NCBI RefSeq assembly: GCF_029632765.1
Contig: NZ_CP121247.1
Location: 1,178,001 to 1,242,000 of the forward strand
Source: Arcanobacterium wilhelmae
GTDB taxonomy: Bacteria; Actinomycetota; Actinomycetes; Actinomycetales; Actinomycetaceae
Direction of reading: 5' to 3'
Length of the DNA stretch: 64,000 nt
Of the stretch, positions 7,625-16,919 are shown piece by piece. Under the pieces are notes generated by a model that saw only the letters and a program-made list of their open reading frames with translations, did no database searches and was not told where the DNA came from. Made by a program: the position numbers and the translations under genes. The first letter of the stretch is position 1; each line of letters starts with the position of its first letter.

Positions 7625-9343
7625 ATGTCTGAACCCATTAAGATGCCAGCTCTCGGCGAGTCGGTTACCGACGGCACCGTGAATGCTTGGCTGAAGCAGG
7701 TCGGCGAAACCGTCGAAGAGGGCGAGCCCTTACTCGAGGTTTCCACCGACAAGGTCGATACCGAGGTCCCAGCCCCGGTTTCTGGCGTGCTCGAGTCGAT
7801 TGAGGTCGGCGAAGACGAAACCGTCGACGTCGGCTCTGTCCTGGGCTACATCGGCGACGGCTCGGGCGCTGCTGCCGCTCCAGCTGCTGAGGCCGCCCCA
7901 ACTCAGGCTGAGGATCCGGCTCCTGCAGGCGATCCGTCGCCAACCGAGCAGGTCCAGCAGGCCGCTGGCGGCACCGGCGTCGAGGTCAAGATGCCGGCTC
8001 TGGGCGAGTCGGTCACCGACGGCACCGTGAACTCGTGGCTGAAGGAAGTTGGCGACGAGGTTGAAGAAGGCGAGCCGCTCCTCGAAGTCTCCACTGACAA
8101 GGTCGATACCGAGGTCCCGGCCCCGGCGTCAGGTAAGCTCACGCAGATTTTGGTGACCGAGGATGCCACTGTTGAGGTTGGCACCGTCCTGGCGATCATC
8201 GGCGGCGAAGCTCCTTCTGCCGCTGGCGAGGCCGACGTCGCTCCGGTTCCGGCTGAAGCTCCGGCTCCCGCACCGGCTCCTGCCGCCCCAGCTGCTCCGG
8301 CCGCTCCTGCCGCCCCAGCTGCTCCGGCCGCTCCTGCCGCCCCAGCTGCTCCAGCCGCTCCGGCCGCTACCCCGGCCGGTAATGAGGACGCCTACGTCAC
8401 CCCGATCGTTCGCAAGCTCGCAAAGGATCTCGGCGTGGATCTCGCATCGGTGAAGGGCACCGGCGTCGGCGGCCGCGTCCGCCGTCAGGATGTCGAGGAA
8501 GCAGCTAAGGCTGCGAAGGCGGCCGCTGCACCAGTGTCTGCCCCGACTCCTGCTGCAACCACAGTGCCGGCGTCGGCTGGCTCGGTCAAGGCTGAAATTG
8601 CGAAGAAGGCCGCCGAGGCTACGACTCTTCGCGGCACCCGTCAGAAGATGTCGGGCCTGCGCAAGACCATCGCCAAGCGCATGGTGGAATCGCTTGAGAC
8701 TTCCGCTCAGCTCACCACCGTGATGGAAGTGGACGTCACCAAGATCGTCGCACTGCGAGCAAAGGCAAAGGAAGGCTTCAACGCACGCGAAGGCGTCAAG
8801 CTGACCTACCTGCCATTCTTCGTGCAGGCTGCCGCTGAGGCACTCAAGGCTCATCCGAAGATCAACGCTTCGGTGGAGGGCAACGAGATCGTCTACCACG
8901 ACGTGGAGCACATCGGCCTCGCTGTCGATACCCCGAAGGGCCTGTTCGTTCCGGTGATCAAGAACGCCGGCGATCTCAACATCGCAGGCATTGCCAAGCA
9001 GATTGGCGATCTCGCTTCGCGTACGCGCGACGGCAAGATCGGCGCCGACGAGATGGCAGGTTCGACCTTCACCATCACGAACACCGGCTCCATCGGCGCC
9101 CTGTTCGATACCCCGATCATCAACCAGCCGAACGTGGCGATCATGGGTACCGGCGCGATCTTCAAGGCACCGGCTGTGATCAAGGATCAGGACGGCAACG
9201 ACGTGATCGCAATCCGCTCCAAGTGCTACCTCGCTATCTCCTACGATCACCGTATCGTCGATGGCGCGGACGCCTCGCGCTTCCTGCGCGACGTGAAGCT
9301 CCGCCTCGAAGAGGCAGATTTCGCAGGCGAGCTCGGCCTGTGA
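7625..9343 (+). CDS. Dihydrolipoamide acyltransferase (E2) with two lipoyl domains
   Basis: 572 residues. Two near-identical lipoyl domains have their attachment lysines at Lys43 and Lys159, each in STDKVDTEVPAP. An Ala/Pro linker follows, then a peripheral subunit-binding domain (about 256-292, VTPIVRKLAKDLGVD) and the acyltransferase core with the active-site motif SYDHRIVDGADA (His542 and Asp546). In actinobacteria this E2, often annotated SucB or DlaT, serves pyruvate dehydrogenase and can also serve 2-oxoglutarate dehydrogenase. With aceE in the window and no 2-oxoglutarate E1, a pyruvate role is the simplest reading. A hairpin follows the stop codon. Confidence 0.93.
   Translation: MSEPIKMPALGESVTDGTVNAWLKQVGETVEEGEPLLEVSTDKVDTEVPAPVSGVLESIEVGEDETVDVGSVLGYIGDGSGAAAAPAAEAAPTQAEDPAPAGDPSPTEQVQQAAGGTGVEVKMPALGESVTDGTVNSWLKEVGDEVEEGEPLLEVSTDKVDTEVPAPASGKLTQILVTEDATVEVGTVLAIIGGEAPSAAGEADVAPVPAEAPAPAPAPAAPAAPAAPAAPAAPAAPAAPAAPAAPAATPAGNEDAYVTPIVRKLAKDLGVDLASVKGTGVGGRVRRQDVEEAAKAAKAAAAPVSAPTPAATTVPASAGSVKAEIAKKAAEATTLRGTRQKMSGLRKTIAKRMVESLETSAQLTTVMEVDVTKIVALRAKAKEGFNAREGVKLTYLPFFVQAAAEALKAHPKINASVEGNEIVYHDVEHIGLAVDTPKGLFVPVIKNAGDLNIAGIAKQIGDLASRTRDGKIGADEMAGSTFTITNTGSIGALFDTPIINQPNVAIMGTGAIFKAPAVIKDQDGNDVIAIRSKCYLAISYDHRIVDGADASRFLRDVKLRLEEADFAGELGL
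8281..8361 (+). repeat. Three tandem 27-bp units encoding the Ala-Pro linker of E2
   Basis: Units start at 8281, 8308 and 8335 and are identical except for one base in the third. Each encodes nine residues of Ala-Ala-Pro type. Tandem repeats of this kind expand and contract by slippage without breaking the frame, so linker length probably varies between strains. Confidence 0.9.
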
Positions 9344-9368
9344 TCTCTCACAGCTGATACAGCGCATC

Positions 9369-9406
9369 CCCGGTGGGCTGGCAAGGAAACTTGCCAGCCC
9401 ACCGGG
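9369..9406. terminator. Long hairpin between E2 and the converging gene
   Basis: A perfect 17-bp stem with a GAAA loop lies between two converging genes. Neither side has a T-run, so it could end transcription in both directions but lacks the classic tail. Confidence 0.75.
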
Positions 9407-9871
9407 CTATTGTGGCCGAGGCGTTTCCTTTCCACTCTCGCACGGAAACGTGCGATACATCTGCTTCGTCGCCGCATCGAACTGCCACAGAGCACAGGAA
9501 TGAACCGCTTTCCCCTCGCCAGCCTCCGGCCCCGACACACCGCTCTGGATCGACTCCACCCGCCACAGCACTTCCTTGCCCACATGCACACGGTCGACGG
9601 CAGTCACCACTGTTGTAATGCCCTGCGCATTTACATTGTGATCGCGAATATAGCGTGCGAGCTTTTCGTCTGCTTCCCGCGCAGGAGAACCTGGCACACT
9701 CAACGCAAGCAATGCCTCGGCGTCGGCTTTTTTCAACGCATCATCGCGCATGCTCGCAATCTGCTGAGCCACAACTAACTCACTCGGCTCCCAACCCGTG
9801 AAAAAAGCAATCGTCCCGCCCACGGCGAGAGCCGCACCGAAGGCGAGAGTATTAGTCATCTTGTGTTCCAT
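9407..9871 (-). CDS. Hypothetical membrane-anchored or exported protein
   Basis: 154 residues. A hydrophobic segment (about 8-26) could be a signal anchor, and the rest is soluble and polar with two cysteines near the C-terminus. The ATG at 9871 is taken, though a second ATG four codons later would fit as well. I do not recognise a family. It converges with the E2 gene and is divergent from the MFS gene, sharing the 82-bp region between them. Confidence 0.6.
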   Translation of the reverse strand: MEHKMTNTLAFGAALAVGGTIAFFTGWEPSELVVAQQIASMRDDALKKADAEALLALSVPGSPAREADEKLARYIRDHNVNAQGITTVVTAVDRVHVGKEVLWRVESIQSGVSGPEAGEGKAVHSCALWQFDAATKQMYRTFPCESGKETPRPQ

Positions 9872-9953
9872 ATGTCGATCTCATCATGTTTGCCAAAAAT
9901 GACCGAAAAGTTATCCACAGGAAAGCTACAATAGGCGGGTTGAAAGGAGCAAA

Positions 9954-11144
9954 ATGGCCGCTGGTTCTAAATTTGCGCAGTATCGCGACCTCCCCCGTCT
10001 CGCAGGAAGCGGACGTCTCATTGTGTCATTTCTTGGTAGGTTCCCCACTTCTATGGTGGTGATCGGAAATCTCACGTTGATCACCGTCACCACGGGCTCA
10101 GTTGCCACCGCATCGATCACCTCCGCGGCCCTCGCCATCGCCAACGGTATCGGCCAACCCGTCACCGGGCGCCTCTCAGACAAACTCGGGCAACGCTGGC
10201 CGCTCCTCATTGCCTCACTCCTCAACGCACTGTTTTGCGTGGTGCACGTCTACGCAGCAACCGCGGGCGCTCCGGTCTCGCTCCTTGTCGCACTCGCCGC
10301 ACTCATCGGTGTGACCACAGCCCCCGTCGGAGCCCTCGCGCGCGTACGCTGGTATCACCTTGCCAAGCGCCCACCACAACTCGCTGCTGCACTCTCGTGG
10401 GAATCGATGATCGACGAGATGGGCTTCGTGCTCGGCCCCGCACTCGTGGGCATCCTTTCATCGATGATCTCCCCTTATCTACCGCTCATCATCTCCGCCA
10501 CGCTCGCGGCAACATGCGGAGTGGGATTCGCACTGTCAAAGAACGCCGTCGGCCCACAAATCGATACCGCGACCGGTTCCTCCCCCTCAACAGCCGCAGT
10601 CGCGAAAGCTGTGCTGGTGTGTCTGATCGGGATGGCAGCCCTTGGCATGTTTTTCGGTTCCACCCAAACCTCCACCACTGCAGCGGCCAACGCAATGGGT
10701 AACGAATCGCTCGCTGGGCTCATCTACGCCGCACTTGGCTTCGGTTCCGCGATCACATCAATCGGCGCGGTTGCACTCCCCGACACCTTCTCACTGCGCG
10801 CACGCATCATGACGGGAGGAATTGGCCTCGCCGTTGGTGCTATCGGTTGCTCCTTCGCGCAGAATTTCTGGCAACTCGCCATTCTCATTTTCCTCACGGG
10901 CATGGCCATCGGCCCGGCCTCGGTCGCTCTCTTCACATTGGCTGGGGAGCTTTCCCCTCAGGGCGGCGATGCTCTCGCTGTCACTCTGCTCGGAGCGATT
11001 AATATTCTCGGTGTGGCAACCGCCAACGCAATCACTGGACAGCTGGTCGAAACGAACTGGATGTGGGGGTACTTCTTCACCGCGGGGTGCGGCCTACTTC
11101 TCACATTTGGGACACTTTTGAGTCCAAGCAAACAGGTTCGCTAA
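9954..11144 (+). CDS. MFS transporter
   Basis: 396 residues with about twelve hydrophobic helices. The loop between helices 2 and 3 reads GRLSDKLGQRWPLL, the usual MFS GxxxDrxGrr motif. GAAAGGAGCAAA stands just before the ATG. The sequence resembles drug-efflux-type members most, but the substrate cannot be inferred. In mycobacteria lipB-lipA occupy the interval between the E2 gene and the DUF4191 gene, from memory; here this transporter does. The DUF4191 gene follows 29 bp downstream on the same strand. Confidence 0.85.
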   Translation: MAAGSKFAQYRDLPRLAGSGRLIVSFLGRFPTSMVVIGNLTLITVTTGSVATASITSAALAIANGIGQPVTGRLSDKLGQRWPLLIASLLNALFCVVHVYAATAGAPVSLLVALAALIGVTTAPVGALARVRWYHLAKRPPQLAAALSWESMIDEMGFVLGPALVGILSSMISPYLPLIISATLAATCGVGFALSKNAVGPQIDTATGSSPSTAAVAKAVLVCLIGMAALGMFFGSTQTSTTAAANAMGNESLAGLIYAALGFGSAITSIGAVALPDTFSLRARIMTGGIGLAVGAIGCSFAQNFWQLAILIFLTGMAIGPASVALFTLAGELSPQGGDALAVTLLGAINILGVATANAITGQLVETNWMWGYFFTAGCGLLLTFGTLLSPSKQVR

Positions 11145-11173
11145 AGTTGGTCGAAGGAGCAGAAAGGGAACTC

Positions 11174-11866
11174 ATGGCAAAAACGAACAAGCCGAAGAAG
11201 AAGCGTTGGTATTCCTACCTCGCCGACGCCTACCGCGTGTCAAAAAGGACATATCCGTGGACTGGCTGGGCTGTGTGGGGATCGCTCGTCGGCATCCTCA
11301 CCCTCTTCATCATCCTTGCCGCCGTCACCGGCAGCTGGTTCTTCTACATTTTCACCGGCGTCGTACTGGCAGCCACCGTCGCCCTTCTCGTACTTCTTCA
11401 GCTGGTGAAAACTGCCTCCTACAAGCAAATTGATGGCATGCCTGGCGCGGCTTCCGCGGTCCTTGGCAACATTAAGCGTGGTTGGAACATCACGGAGGAG
11501 CCCGTGCGTTTCAACCCGCGTTCTCAAGATATGGTGTTCCGTGCGATTGGTCGCCCGGGCATCGTGCTCATCGGCGATGGTTCCCCATCGCAGGTGAACA
11601 AACTGATCGACGAGGAGCGTCGCGCCATCAAGCGTGTTGCGCCGTCCGCACCGATTCAGGTCATCAAAGTGGGTAACGGTGAGGATCAGGTGAAGCTTTC
11701 TCAACTCGAGAAAACCATGCGCCGCCTCCCAAAGAAGATCTCGAACCAGGAAGTTGCGGCAGTCGCCCAACGTCTTCGCGCGATCCCCACGAATGCTCTT
11801 CCCATCCCGAAGGGCATTGATCCTATGAATGCGCGCCCGAATCGCAAAGCGATGCGTGGCCGCTAA
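11174..11866 (+). CDS. DUF4191 membrane protein
   Basis: 230 residues from the ATG at 11174 ([12 protein letters not shown]), preceded by GAAAGGGAA; the frame is open upstream into the MFS gene, but that part is not native. A basic N-terminus precedes two adjacent membrane helices (about 30-52 and 55-77), followed by a soluble domain of about 150 residues. This matches the actinobacterial DUF4191 family found immediately before glnA (Rv2219 in M. tuberculosis, from memory). Function unknown. It ends 29 bp before glnA. Confidence 0.85.
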   Translation: MAKTNKPKKKRWYSYLADAYRVSKRTYPWTGWAVWGSLVGILTLFIILAAVTGSWFFYIFTGVVLAATVALLVLLQLVKTASYKQIDGMPGAASAVLGNIKRGWNITEEPVRFNPRSQDMVFRAIGRPGIVLIGDGSPSQVNKLIDEERRAIKRVAPSAPIQVIKVGNGEDQVKLSQLEKTMRRLPKKISNQEVAAVAQRLRAIPTNALPIPKGIDPMNARPNRKAMRGR

Positions 11867-11895
11867 ATCCCCCACTACAAGGAACGAGGAAAACC

Positions 11896-13320
11896 GTGTT
11901 TTCAAGCGTTGAAGAGGCCTCGGCATATATCGCCGATTCCGACATTGAGTTCGTCGATGTCCGTTTCTGTGATCTGCCAGGCGTGATGCAGCACTTCACT
12001 ATTCCGGTGTCTGCTTTTGACGTTGATGCCCTCGCGGAGGGCCTGATGTTCGACGGTTCGTCGATTCGCGGATTCACGAAAATTCACGAATCAGATATGA
12101 AGCTGATTCCAGATCCCGCCACCGCCTACATCGATCCGTTCCGCAAGCGCAAGACTCTCGTCATGAACTTCGCAGTCGTCGATCCTTTCACGGGCGAGCC
12201 CTACGGCCGCGATCCGCGAAATGTTGCCAAGCGTGCTGAGGAGTATCTGAAATCCACTGGCATCGCCGACACCGTCTACATCGGTGCAGAGCCGGAGTTT
12301 TACCTCTTCGACGAGGTTCGTTTCTCGTCGGAGGTTAACCAGTCGTCGTATCACATCGATTCGACCGAGGCGTGGTGGAACACCAACCGCGAGGAAGAGG
12401 GCGGCAACCTCGGCTACAAGACCCGCGTCAAAGGTGGCTACTTCCCTGTCTCTCCGAACGATCAGATGAACGACCTGCGTGATGAAATGACAGCCAAGTG
12501 CATCGAGGTTGGTCTCGACATTGAGCGTGAGCACCACGAGGTTGGCACGGGCGGGCAGCAGGAGATCAACTACCGTTTCGGCACCTTGCTCCAGGCAGGC
12601 GACGACCTCATGAAGTTCAAGTACGTGATCAAGAACGTGGCTTTCGAGGCAGGAAAGACCGTCACTTTCATGCCGAAGCCACTGTTTGGCGATAACGGTT
12701 CGGGCATGCACACCCACCAGTCGCTGTGGAAGAATGGTGAGCCGCTCTTTGCCGATCCGAACGGCTACGGTGGCCTTTCGGATATGGCACGTTGGTACAT
12801 CGGCGGCCTGCTCCATCATGCGAAGTCACTCCTTGCCTTCACGAACCCGTCGGTGAACTCGTTCCACCGCCTGGTTCCGGGCTTCGAGGCCCCAGTGAAC
12901 CTTGTGTATTCGGCTCGTAACCGCTCTGCTTGCATCCGCATCCCTGTCACTGGTACGTCACCCAAGGCGAAGCGCCTGGAGTACCGCGTGCCGGATCCAA
13001 GCGCGAACCCGTACCTGTGCTTCGCCGCCCAGCTGATGGCTGGTTTGGACGGTATCAAGAACCGCATCGAGCCACCGGCTCCGATCGATAAGGATCTGTA
13101 CGAGTTGCCTCCCGAGGAGCACGCTGAGATTGAGCAGCTGCCGGGTTCGCTCGAGGATGCGCTTCGTTACCTCGAAGAGGATCACGATTACCTGACTGAG
13201 GGCGATGTGTTCCCCGAAGATCTCATCGAAGCCTGGATCTCGTACAAGCGCGAGCACGAGATCGCTCCGTTGGCGCAGCGTCCACATCCGTACGAGTTCG
13301 CTCTGTACTACGATCTGTGA
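11896..13320 (+). CDS. glnA: Glutamine synthetase type I
   Basis: 474 residues from a GTG at 11896, with GGAACGAGGA upstream. The N-terminal beta-grasp includes [14 protein letters not shown], and the catalytic domain has [19 protein letters not shown] and the flap and glutamate loops. The adenylylation tyrosine is Tyr402 in [11 protein letters not shown], so the enzyme can be switched off by GlnE, encoded 0.7 kb away. It makes glutamine from glutamate, ammonia and ATP as a dodecamer. A perfect terminator follows at 13332-13372. Confidence 0.97.
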   Translation: MFSSVEEASAYIADSDIEFVDVRFCDLPGVMQHFTIPVSAFDVDALAEGLMFDGSSIRGFTKIHESDMKLIPDPATAYIDPFRKRKTLVMNFAVVDPFTGEPYGRDPRNVAKRAEEYLKSTGIADTVYIGAEPEFYLFDEVRFSSEVNQSSYHIDSTEAWWNTNREEEGGNLGYKTRVKGGYFPVSPNDQMNDLRDEMTAKCIEVGLDIEREHHEVGTGGQQEINYRFGTLLQAGDDLMKFKYVIKNVAFEAGKTVTFMPKPLFGDNGSGMHTHQSLWKNGEPLFADPNGYGGLSDMARWYIGGLLHHAKSLLAFTNPSVNSFHRLVPGFEAPVNLVYSARNRSACIRIPVTGTSPKAKRLEYRVPDPSANPYLCFAAQLMAGLDGIKNRIEPPAPIDKDLYELPPEEHAEIEQLPGSLEDALRYLEEDHDYLTEGDVFPEDLIEAWISYKREHEIAPLAQRPHPYEFALYYDL

Positions 13321-13331
13321 CGAGTAGCGTG

Positions 13332-13374
13332 AAGTGAGGGATGGCAAGATTTTCTTGCCATCCCTCACTTTTTG
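13332..13374 (+). terminator. Rho-independent terminator of glnA
   Basis: An 18-bp perfect stem (AAGTGAGGGATGGCAAGA and its complement) is followed by a T-run, 12 nt after the glnA stop. Confidence 0.92.
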
Positions 13375-13455
13375 TTTCCTGACGCCGGTGGTCGGCTCCC
13401 TGCGGGCGCGCAACTTTCACCCCGACGTCGACGCTCGATACCGCTCCCGACGGAG

Positions 13456-14067
13456 TTACTCTCCGATATATGGCTCCCCCGCCCACATGACAAGGCGGTA
13501 GCCGCTCTCGAGCGTGCCTTCCACGGTAATGATGTCGGTGTTCATCAGGCGGTGCTCGCGGAAGTAATCGATCGAGGGCGTGCCGGTTGTGACCATCACC
13601 CAAAACGGAATCACAGCGCCGTGTGCCACCAGCGCGGCAACCTCAGCACCGGTTTTCTCAATTGCGGCAATTTCGTGATCAAAGCGGGCCTTCACCTCGC
13701 GCCCTGTGGTGCCACCAGCGAGTCGAACGTCCATGTCACCGCTGACCCACTGTCCGACGACCTCCAGGTACTTGAACCCGGTTTCAGGGATCGAGGTGCC
13801 GTCCCACGCACCGGCGTCGATCTCAGCCAGGCCCGGACGCTCCACCGGCTCGATTCCAAGAGCAGCAGCGAGCGGGGCGATGGTCTGATGGGTGCGTGGC
13901 AGGTTGGACATCGATAGCGACGTGATCGGCTCTCCCGCAAGGCGCGCGGGGATACCTGCCGCTTGCTTGCGGCCAAGCTCGGTCAGATTCGCACCCGGAT
14001 AGCGCGTGTCCATGATCAGTGCTTCATTGGCTTCGGTCTGTCCGTGGCGGATCAGGTGAAGTCGCAT
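13456..14067 (-). CDS. Histidine phosphatase (phosphoglycerate mutase-like)
   Basis: 203 residues beginning MRLHLIRHGQTEAN. The RHG motif at residues 7-9 holds the histidine that takes up phosphate, and a second catalytic His lies in VALVAHGAVI. The family includes cofactor-dependent phosphoglycerate mutases and many small-molecule phosphatases; length and sequence point to a phosphatase rather than a glycolytic mutase. Its ATG overlaps the glnE stop by 1 bp (TAATG), so it is the last gene of the glnA2-glnE operon. Confidence 0.85.
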   Translation of the reverse strand: MRLHLIRHGQTEANEALIMDTRYPGANLTELGRKQAAGIPARLAGEPITSLSMSNLPRTHQTIAPLAAALGIEPVERPGLAEIDAGAWDGTSIPETGFKYLEVVGQWVSGDMDVRLAGGTTGREVKARFDHEIAAIEKTGAEVAALVAHGAVIPFWVMVTTGTPSIDYFREHRLMNTDIITVEGTLESGYRLVMWAGEPYIGE

Positions 14068-16919
14068 TAGTCCTCCTCAAATAGGATCTTCTCGACGACG
14101 CCACGCGCGATCCTGGCGCGGCGCAAGTATGTTTCTTCCATCTCATGACGTTCCTCGAGCGGCACTCCCATAAGCGCCGCGATGACGCCAAGTTCATCGA
14201 CATCCGTGGGTAGGATATCAACCTTCGCTCCGTGGGTTCGCCCGCTGGCGAGGACGTTCGCGCCGCGCAGTGCGTCGGCCATGTTCCAGGCGCGACGCAA
14301 CGCTTCGGCGTCGTCAGAGCTGAGCACGCCGCAAGCGGCGGCTGCGTCGATCGCCTCCTGCGTTCCAGTGACTCGCAACTGCGGGTATTCGTGTGCCCAC
14401 CTGAGCTGGAGAAACTGGACAGCGTACTCGATGTCGAACAGGCCGCCCGGCCCGAGCTTGAGGTGCCTCCCGCGCGTGCCGCGTGGCGTGCGGTCCCGCT
14501 CAATCCGAGCCTTCATCAGCCGGATCTCCTGGACCTCGGTGGCATTCAGTTTCTTCGGGTAGCGAAGCGGATCGATCATCGCGAGGAACTCCTCAACGAT
14601 CGCGTGATTACCGCCCGCGTATCGGGCTTTGAGCAGGGCCTGCCGCTCCCACGTATCGACCCATTTTGCGTAGTAATCCCGATAGCCGTCCAGGCTACGC
14701 ACGAGCGCGCCGGATTTTCCTTCGGGGCGCAGATCCGCATCGATGGGCAGTGGCGGCTCAGTATCGATCGAGTTCAGCGACGCAATAAAGGCATGAGCAA
14801 CGGCGTCAGCTGCCACCCGTGCGTCCTCGCCGCCACGAAACACGAACATGACGTCGGCGTCGGAGGCGTAGTTCAAATCGGAGCTACCGTACCGGCCCAT
14901 CGCAATGATCCCGAATTCGACGTCGTCAGCTACTACCCTCGCGCCGCGCAACGCGGCACGCACCGCGACTTCTGCCGCGTTCGTCACGGCCCGGCGGATC
15001 TCGCGTCGGTCGATGAGCCCGAGGATGTCGGCGATTGCTGTTCGTAGCAGTTCCCGACGGCGGAGGAACCGGCCGGCGTGTGCCATGGCCTCGGGCCCTC
15101 GCCGGTCGAGAATCGCATCGAGCTCGGCCCCGAGCGCCTCGCGAGTTTTGGGCACAAGCAAGGAATCGTCGTCAAGCCAGGCGACGGATTCGGCGAAATC
15201 GCGCATCCCGTCGCGGACGAACTGCGAAGTGGACAGCAGGTGGGCCATGCGCTCGGCTGCGAGGGCCGAATCGCGCAGCAGCCGCATGAACCACGAGGTC
15301 GCGCCCAGCCCTTCGGACACAGTTCGGTAGGAGGCGAGCCCACGATCGGGCATGGGGCCGCGCGAAAACCATTCGAGCATGGCGGGAAGGATGTGTCGCT
15401 GGATCGCGGCCGTGCGGGAGAGCCCCGCAGTGAGCGCGGCGACGTTCGCCATAGCGGCTTGGGGGTTCTTGAACCCAATCGCTAAAAGACGCGCTGCGGC
15501 GGCCTCGGGTTCGAGAGCCACTTCGTCGGGAGCGAGCGCCGCCGTGACTCCCAGGAGTGGCCGGTAGTAGATCTCCTGTTGGAGGGCGCGAACTTCGGCT
15601 CGGGTCGCGTTGAAGCGTTCGTCCACATCGCCTGCGGCTCGCATCCCCATGGAGCGGGCGATCGCTCGGAGCGTCGCTTCATCGGTGGGGAGCTGGTGGG
15701 TGCGGCGCAGGCGCCGCGCCTGCGATCGGTGCTCGAGGTTTCGCAGGAACCGGTAGGCGGAATCGAGTTTGGCGGCGTGGGTGCGCGAGATGTAGCTACC
15801 GTCGCGCAGCGCGGCGATCCCGTCGAGCGTTGGGCGTACACGCAACGCGTGGTCGCCGCGCCCGTGGACCATTTGCAACAGTTGCACGGTGAACTCGACG
15901 TCGCGCAGGCTGCCCTCCCCCAGCTTGATTTCGCGGGCGCGTAGTTTGGCTGGGAGGTGTGCTTCGACTCTCTGCCGCATGGCGCGTGAGGATTCGACAA
16001 AGTTGGTGCGCGAGGCGGCGTCCCACACCAGTGGCGCGACGGCGTCGGTATACGCGCGCCCGACCTCGAGGTTCCCCGCGATTGGGCGCGCCTTCAGGAG
16101 CGCCTGGAACTCCCAGTTCTCTGCCCACTTTTTGTAGTAGGCGAGCGAGGAGGCGATTGTACGGACGACGGGCCCGTCTTTTCCTTCGGGGCGCAGTGCG
16201 AGGTCAATCTCCCACAGGGCGGGCCAGGTTCCTGGGGCGCTGATCAGAGTGGAGATTTTCCCGATCGCCTCGGTTGCTACGGCAACGTCGGAGGCGGTCG
16301 CGTCGTCGGGAAGGACGTAAGTGAGGTCGACGTCGGAGATGTAGTTGATCTCCTCTCCGCCGGTTTTCCCCATGGCGATGACGGCAAGTGACGCGGGGGC
16401 GCCGCTCGCGTGCCAGGCGGCCTCGAGTGCCCCGCCGACGACGCAGGTCAGCGCACGTGCCACCTGCGCGAACACGTCTTCCCCTGCGAGCAGGTCGGCT
16501 GCGAGCACAGCAAGCAGGCGCCGGTAATAGTGTTCGCGAATCTCGCTGGCAGGATCAGCGCCTTTCAAGGCCGCGAGCGCTGCGGCTCTTTCCCCATCGC
16601 GGGTGACGGTCTCGAGGTCAGCCGGTTCGTTGAGTGCGGAGGCGAGTTGCGGGTGAGCGACGAGCAGATCGAGGGCGCCTTGGGAGAAGCCGGCCACTGC
16701 GAGTAGGGCGTCTGATCCGGATACGAGCTGCACTCCGACGTCGGCGAGGCGAACGGCGGCAAGCAAGCCAAGGTCTGGATCAGCGACGTCGGCAAGGCGT
16801 GCAACGAGCGATGCGCGCGCCTCGTCGGACAGGTCGAGTGTTCCCAGGAGACTTTCGGCGCGCGCAGGGTCGAAGAAGCCGGCGGCGCGGAGCTCGCTTT
16901 TGAGGCTGGGTGCGCGCAT
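14067..16919 (-). CDS. glnE: Bifunctional glutamine synthetase adenylyltransferase/deadenylase
   Basis: 950 residues with the family's two homologous nucleotidyltransferase halves. The N-terminal (adenylyl-removing) half has AMGKTGGEEINYISDVDLTY around residues 182-201. The C-terminal (adenylyl-transferring) half has MGRYGSSDLNYASDADVMF near residues 672-692. Both keep the SDxD metal ligands. The enzyme attaches and removes AMP on a tyrosine of GlnA in response to nitrogen status. It is coupled to glnA2 upstream (1-bp overlap) and to the phosphatase downstream (1-bp overlap). Confidence 0.96.
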   Translation of the reverse strand: MRAPSLKSELRAAGFFDPARAESLLGTLDLSDEARASLVARLADVADPDLGLLAAVRLADVGVQLVSGSDALLAVAGFSQGALDLLVAHPQLASALNEPADLETVTRDGERAAALAALKGADPASEIREHYYRRLLAVLAADLLAGEDVFAQVARALTCVVGGALEAAWHASGAPASLAVIAMGKTGGEEINYISDVDLTYVLPDDATASDVAVATEAIGKISTLISAPGTWPALWEIDLALRPEGKDGPVVRTIASSLAYYKKWAENWEFQALLKARPIAGNLEVGRAYTDAVAPLVWDAASRTNFVESSRAMRQRVEAHLPAKLRAREIKLGEGSLRDVEFTVQLLQMVHGRGDHALRVRPTLDGIAALRDGSYISRTHAAKLDSAYRFLRNLEHRSQARRLRRTHQLPTDEATLRAIARSMGMRAAGDVDERFNATRAEVRALQQEIYYRPLLGVTAALAPDEVALEPEAAAARLLAIGFKNPQAAMANVAALTAGLSRTAAIQRHILPAMLEWFSRGPMPDRGLASYRTVSEGLGATSWFMRLLRDSALAAERMAHLLSTSQFVRDGMRDFAESVAWLDDDSLLVPKTREALGAELDAILDRRGPEAMAHAGRFLRRRELLRTAIADILGLIDRREIRRAVTNAAEVAVRAALRGARVVADDVEFGIIAMGRYGSSDLNYASDADVMFVFRGGEDARVAADAVAHAFIASLNSIDTEPPLPIDADLRPEGKSGALVRSLDGYRDYYAKWVDTWERQALLKARYAGGNHAIVEEFLAMIDPLRYPKKLNATEVQEIRLMKARIERDRTPRGTRGRHLKLGPGGLFDIEYAVQFLQLRWAHEYPQLRVTGTQEAIDAAAACGVLSSDDAEALRRAWNMADALRGANVLASGRTHGAKVDILPTDVDELGVIAALMGVPLEERHEMEETYLRRARIARGVVEKILFEED

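Noticed and set aside
8225..8380. Ala-Pro repeat as a sign of a frameshift or assembly fault
   Set aside because: The frame is open throughout and Ala-Pro linkers are normal in multidomain E2 proteins.
9911..9919. TTATCCACA, a consensus DnaA box
   Set aside because: Single copy with no cluster, no AT-rich unwinding zone and no dnaA or dnaN beside it; not an origin.
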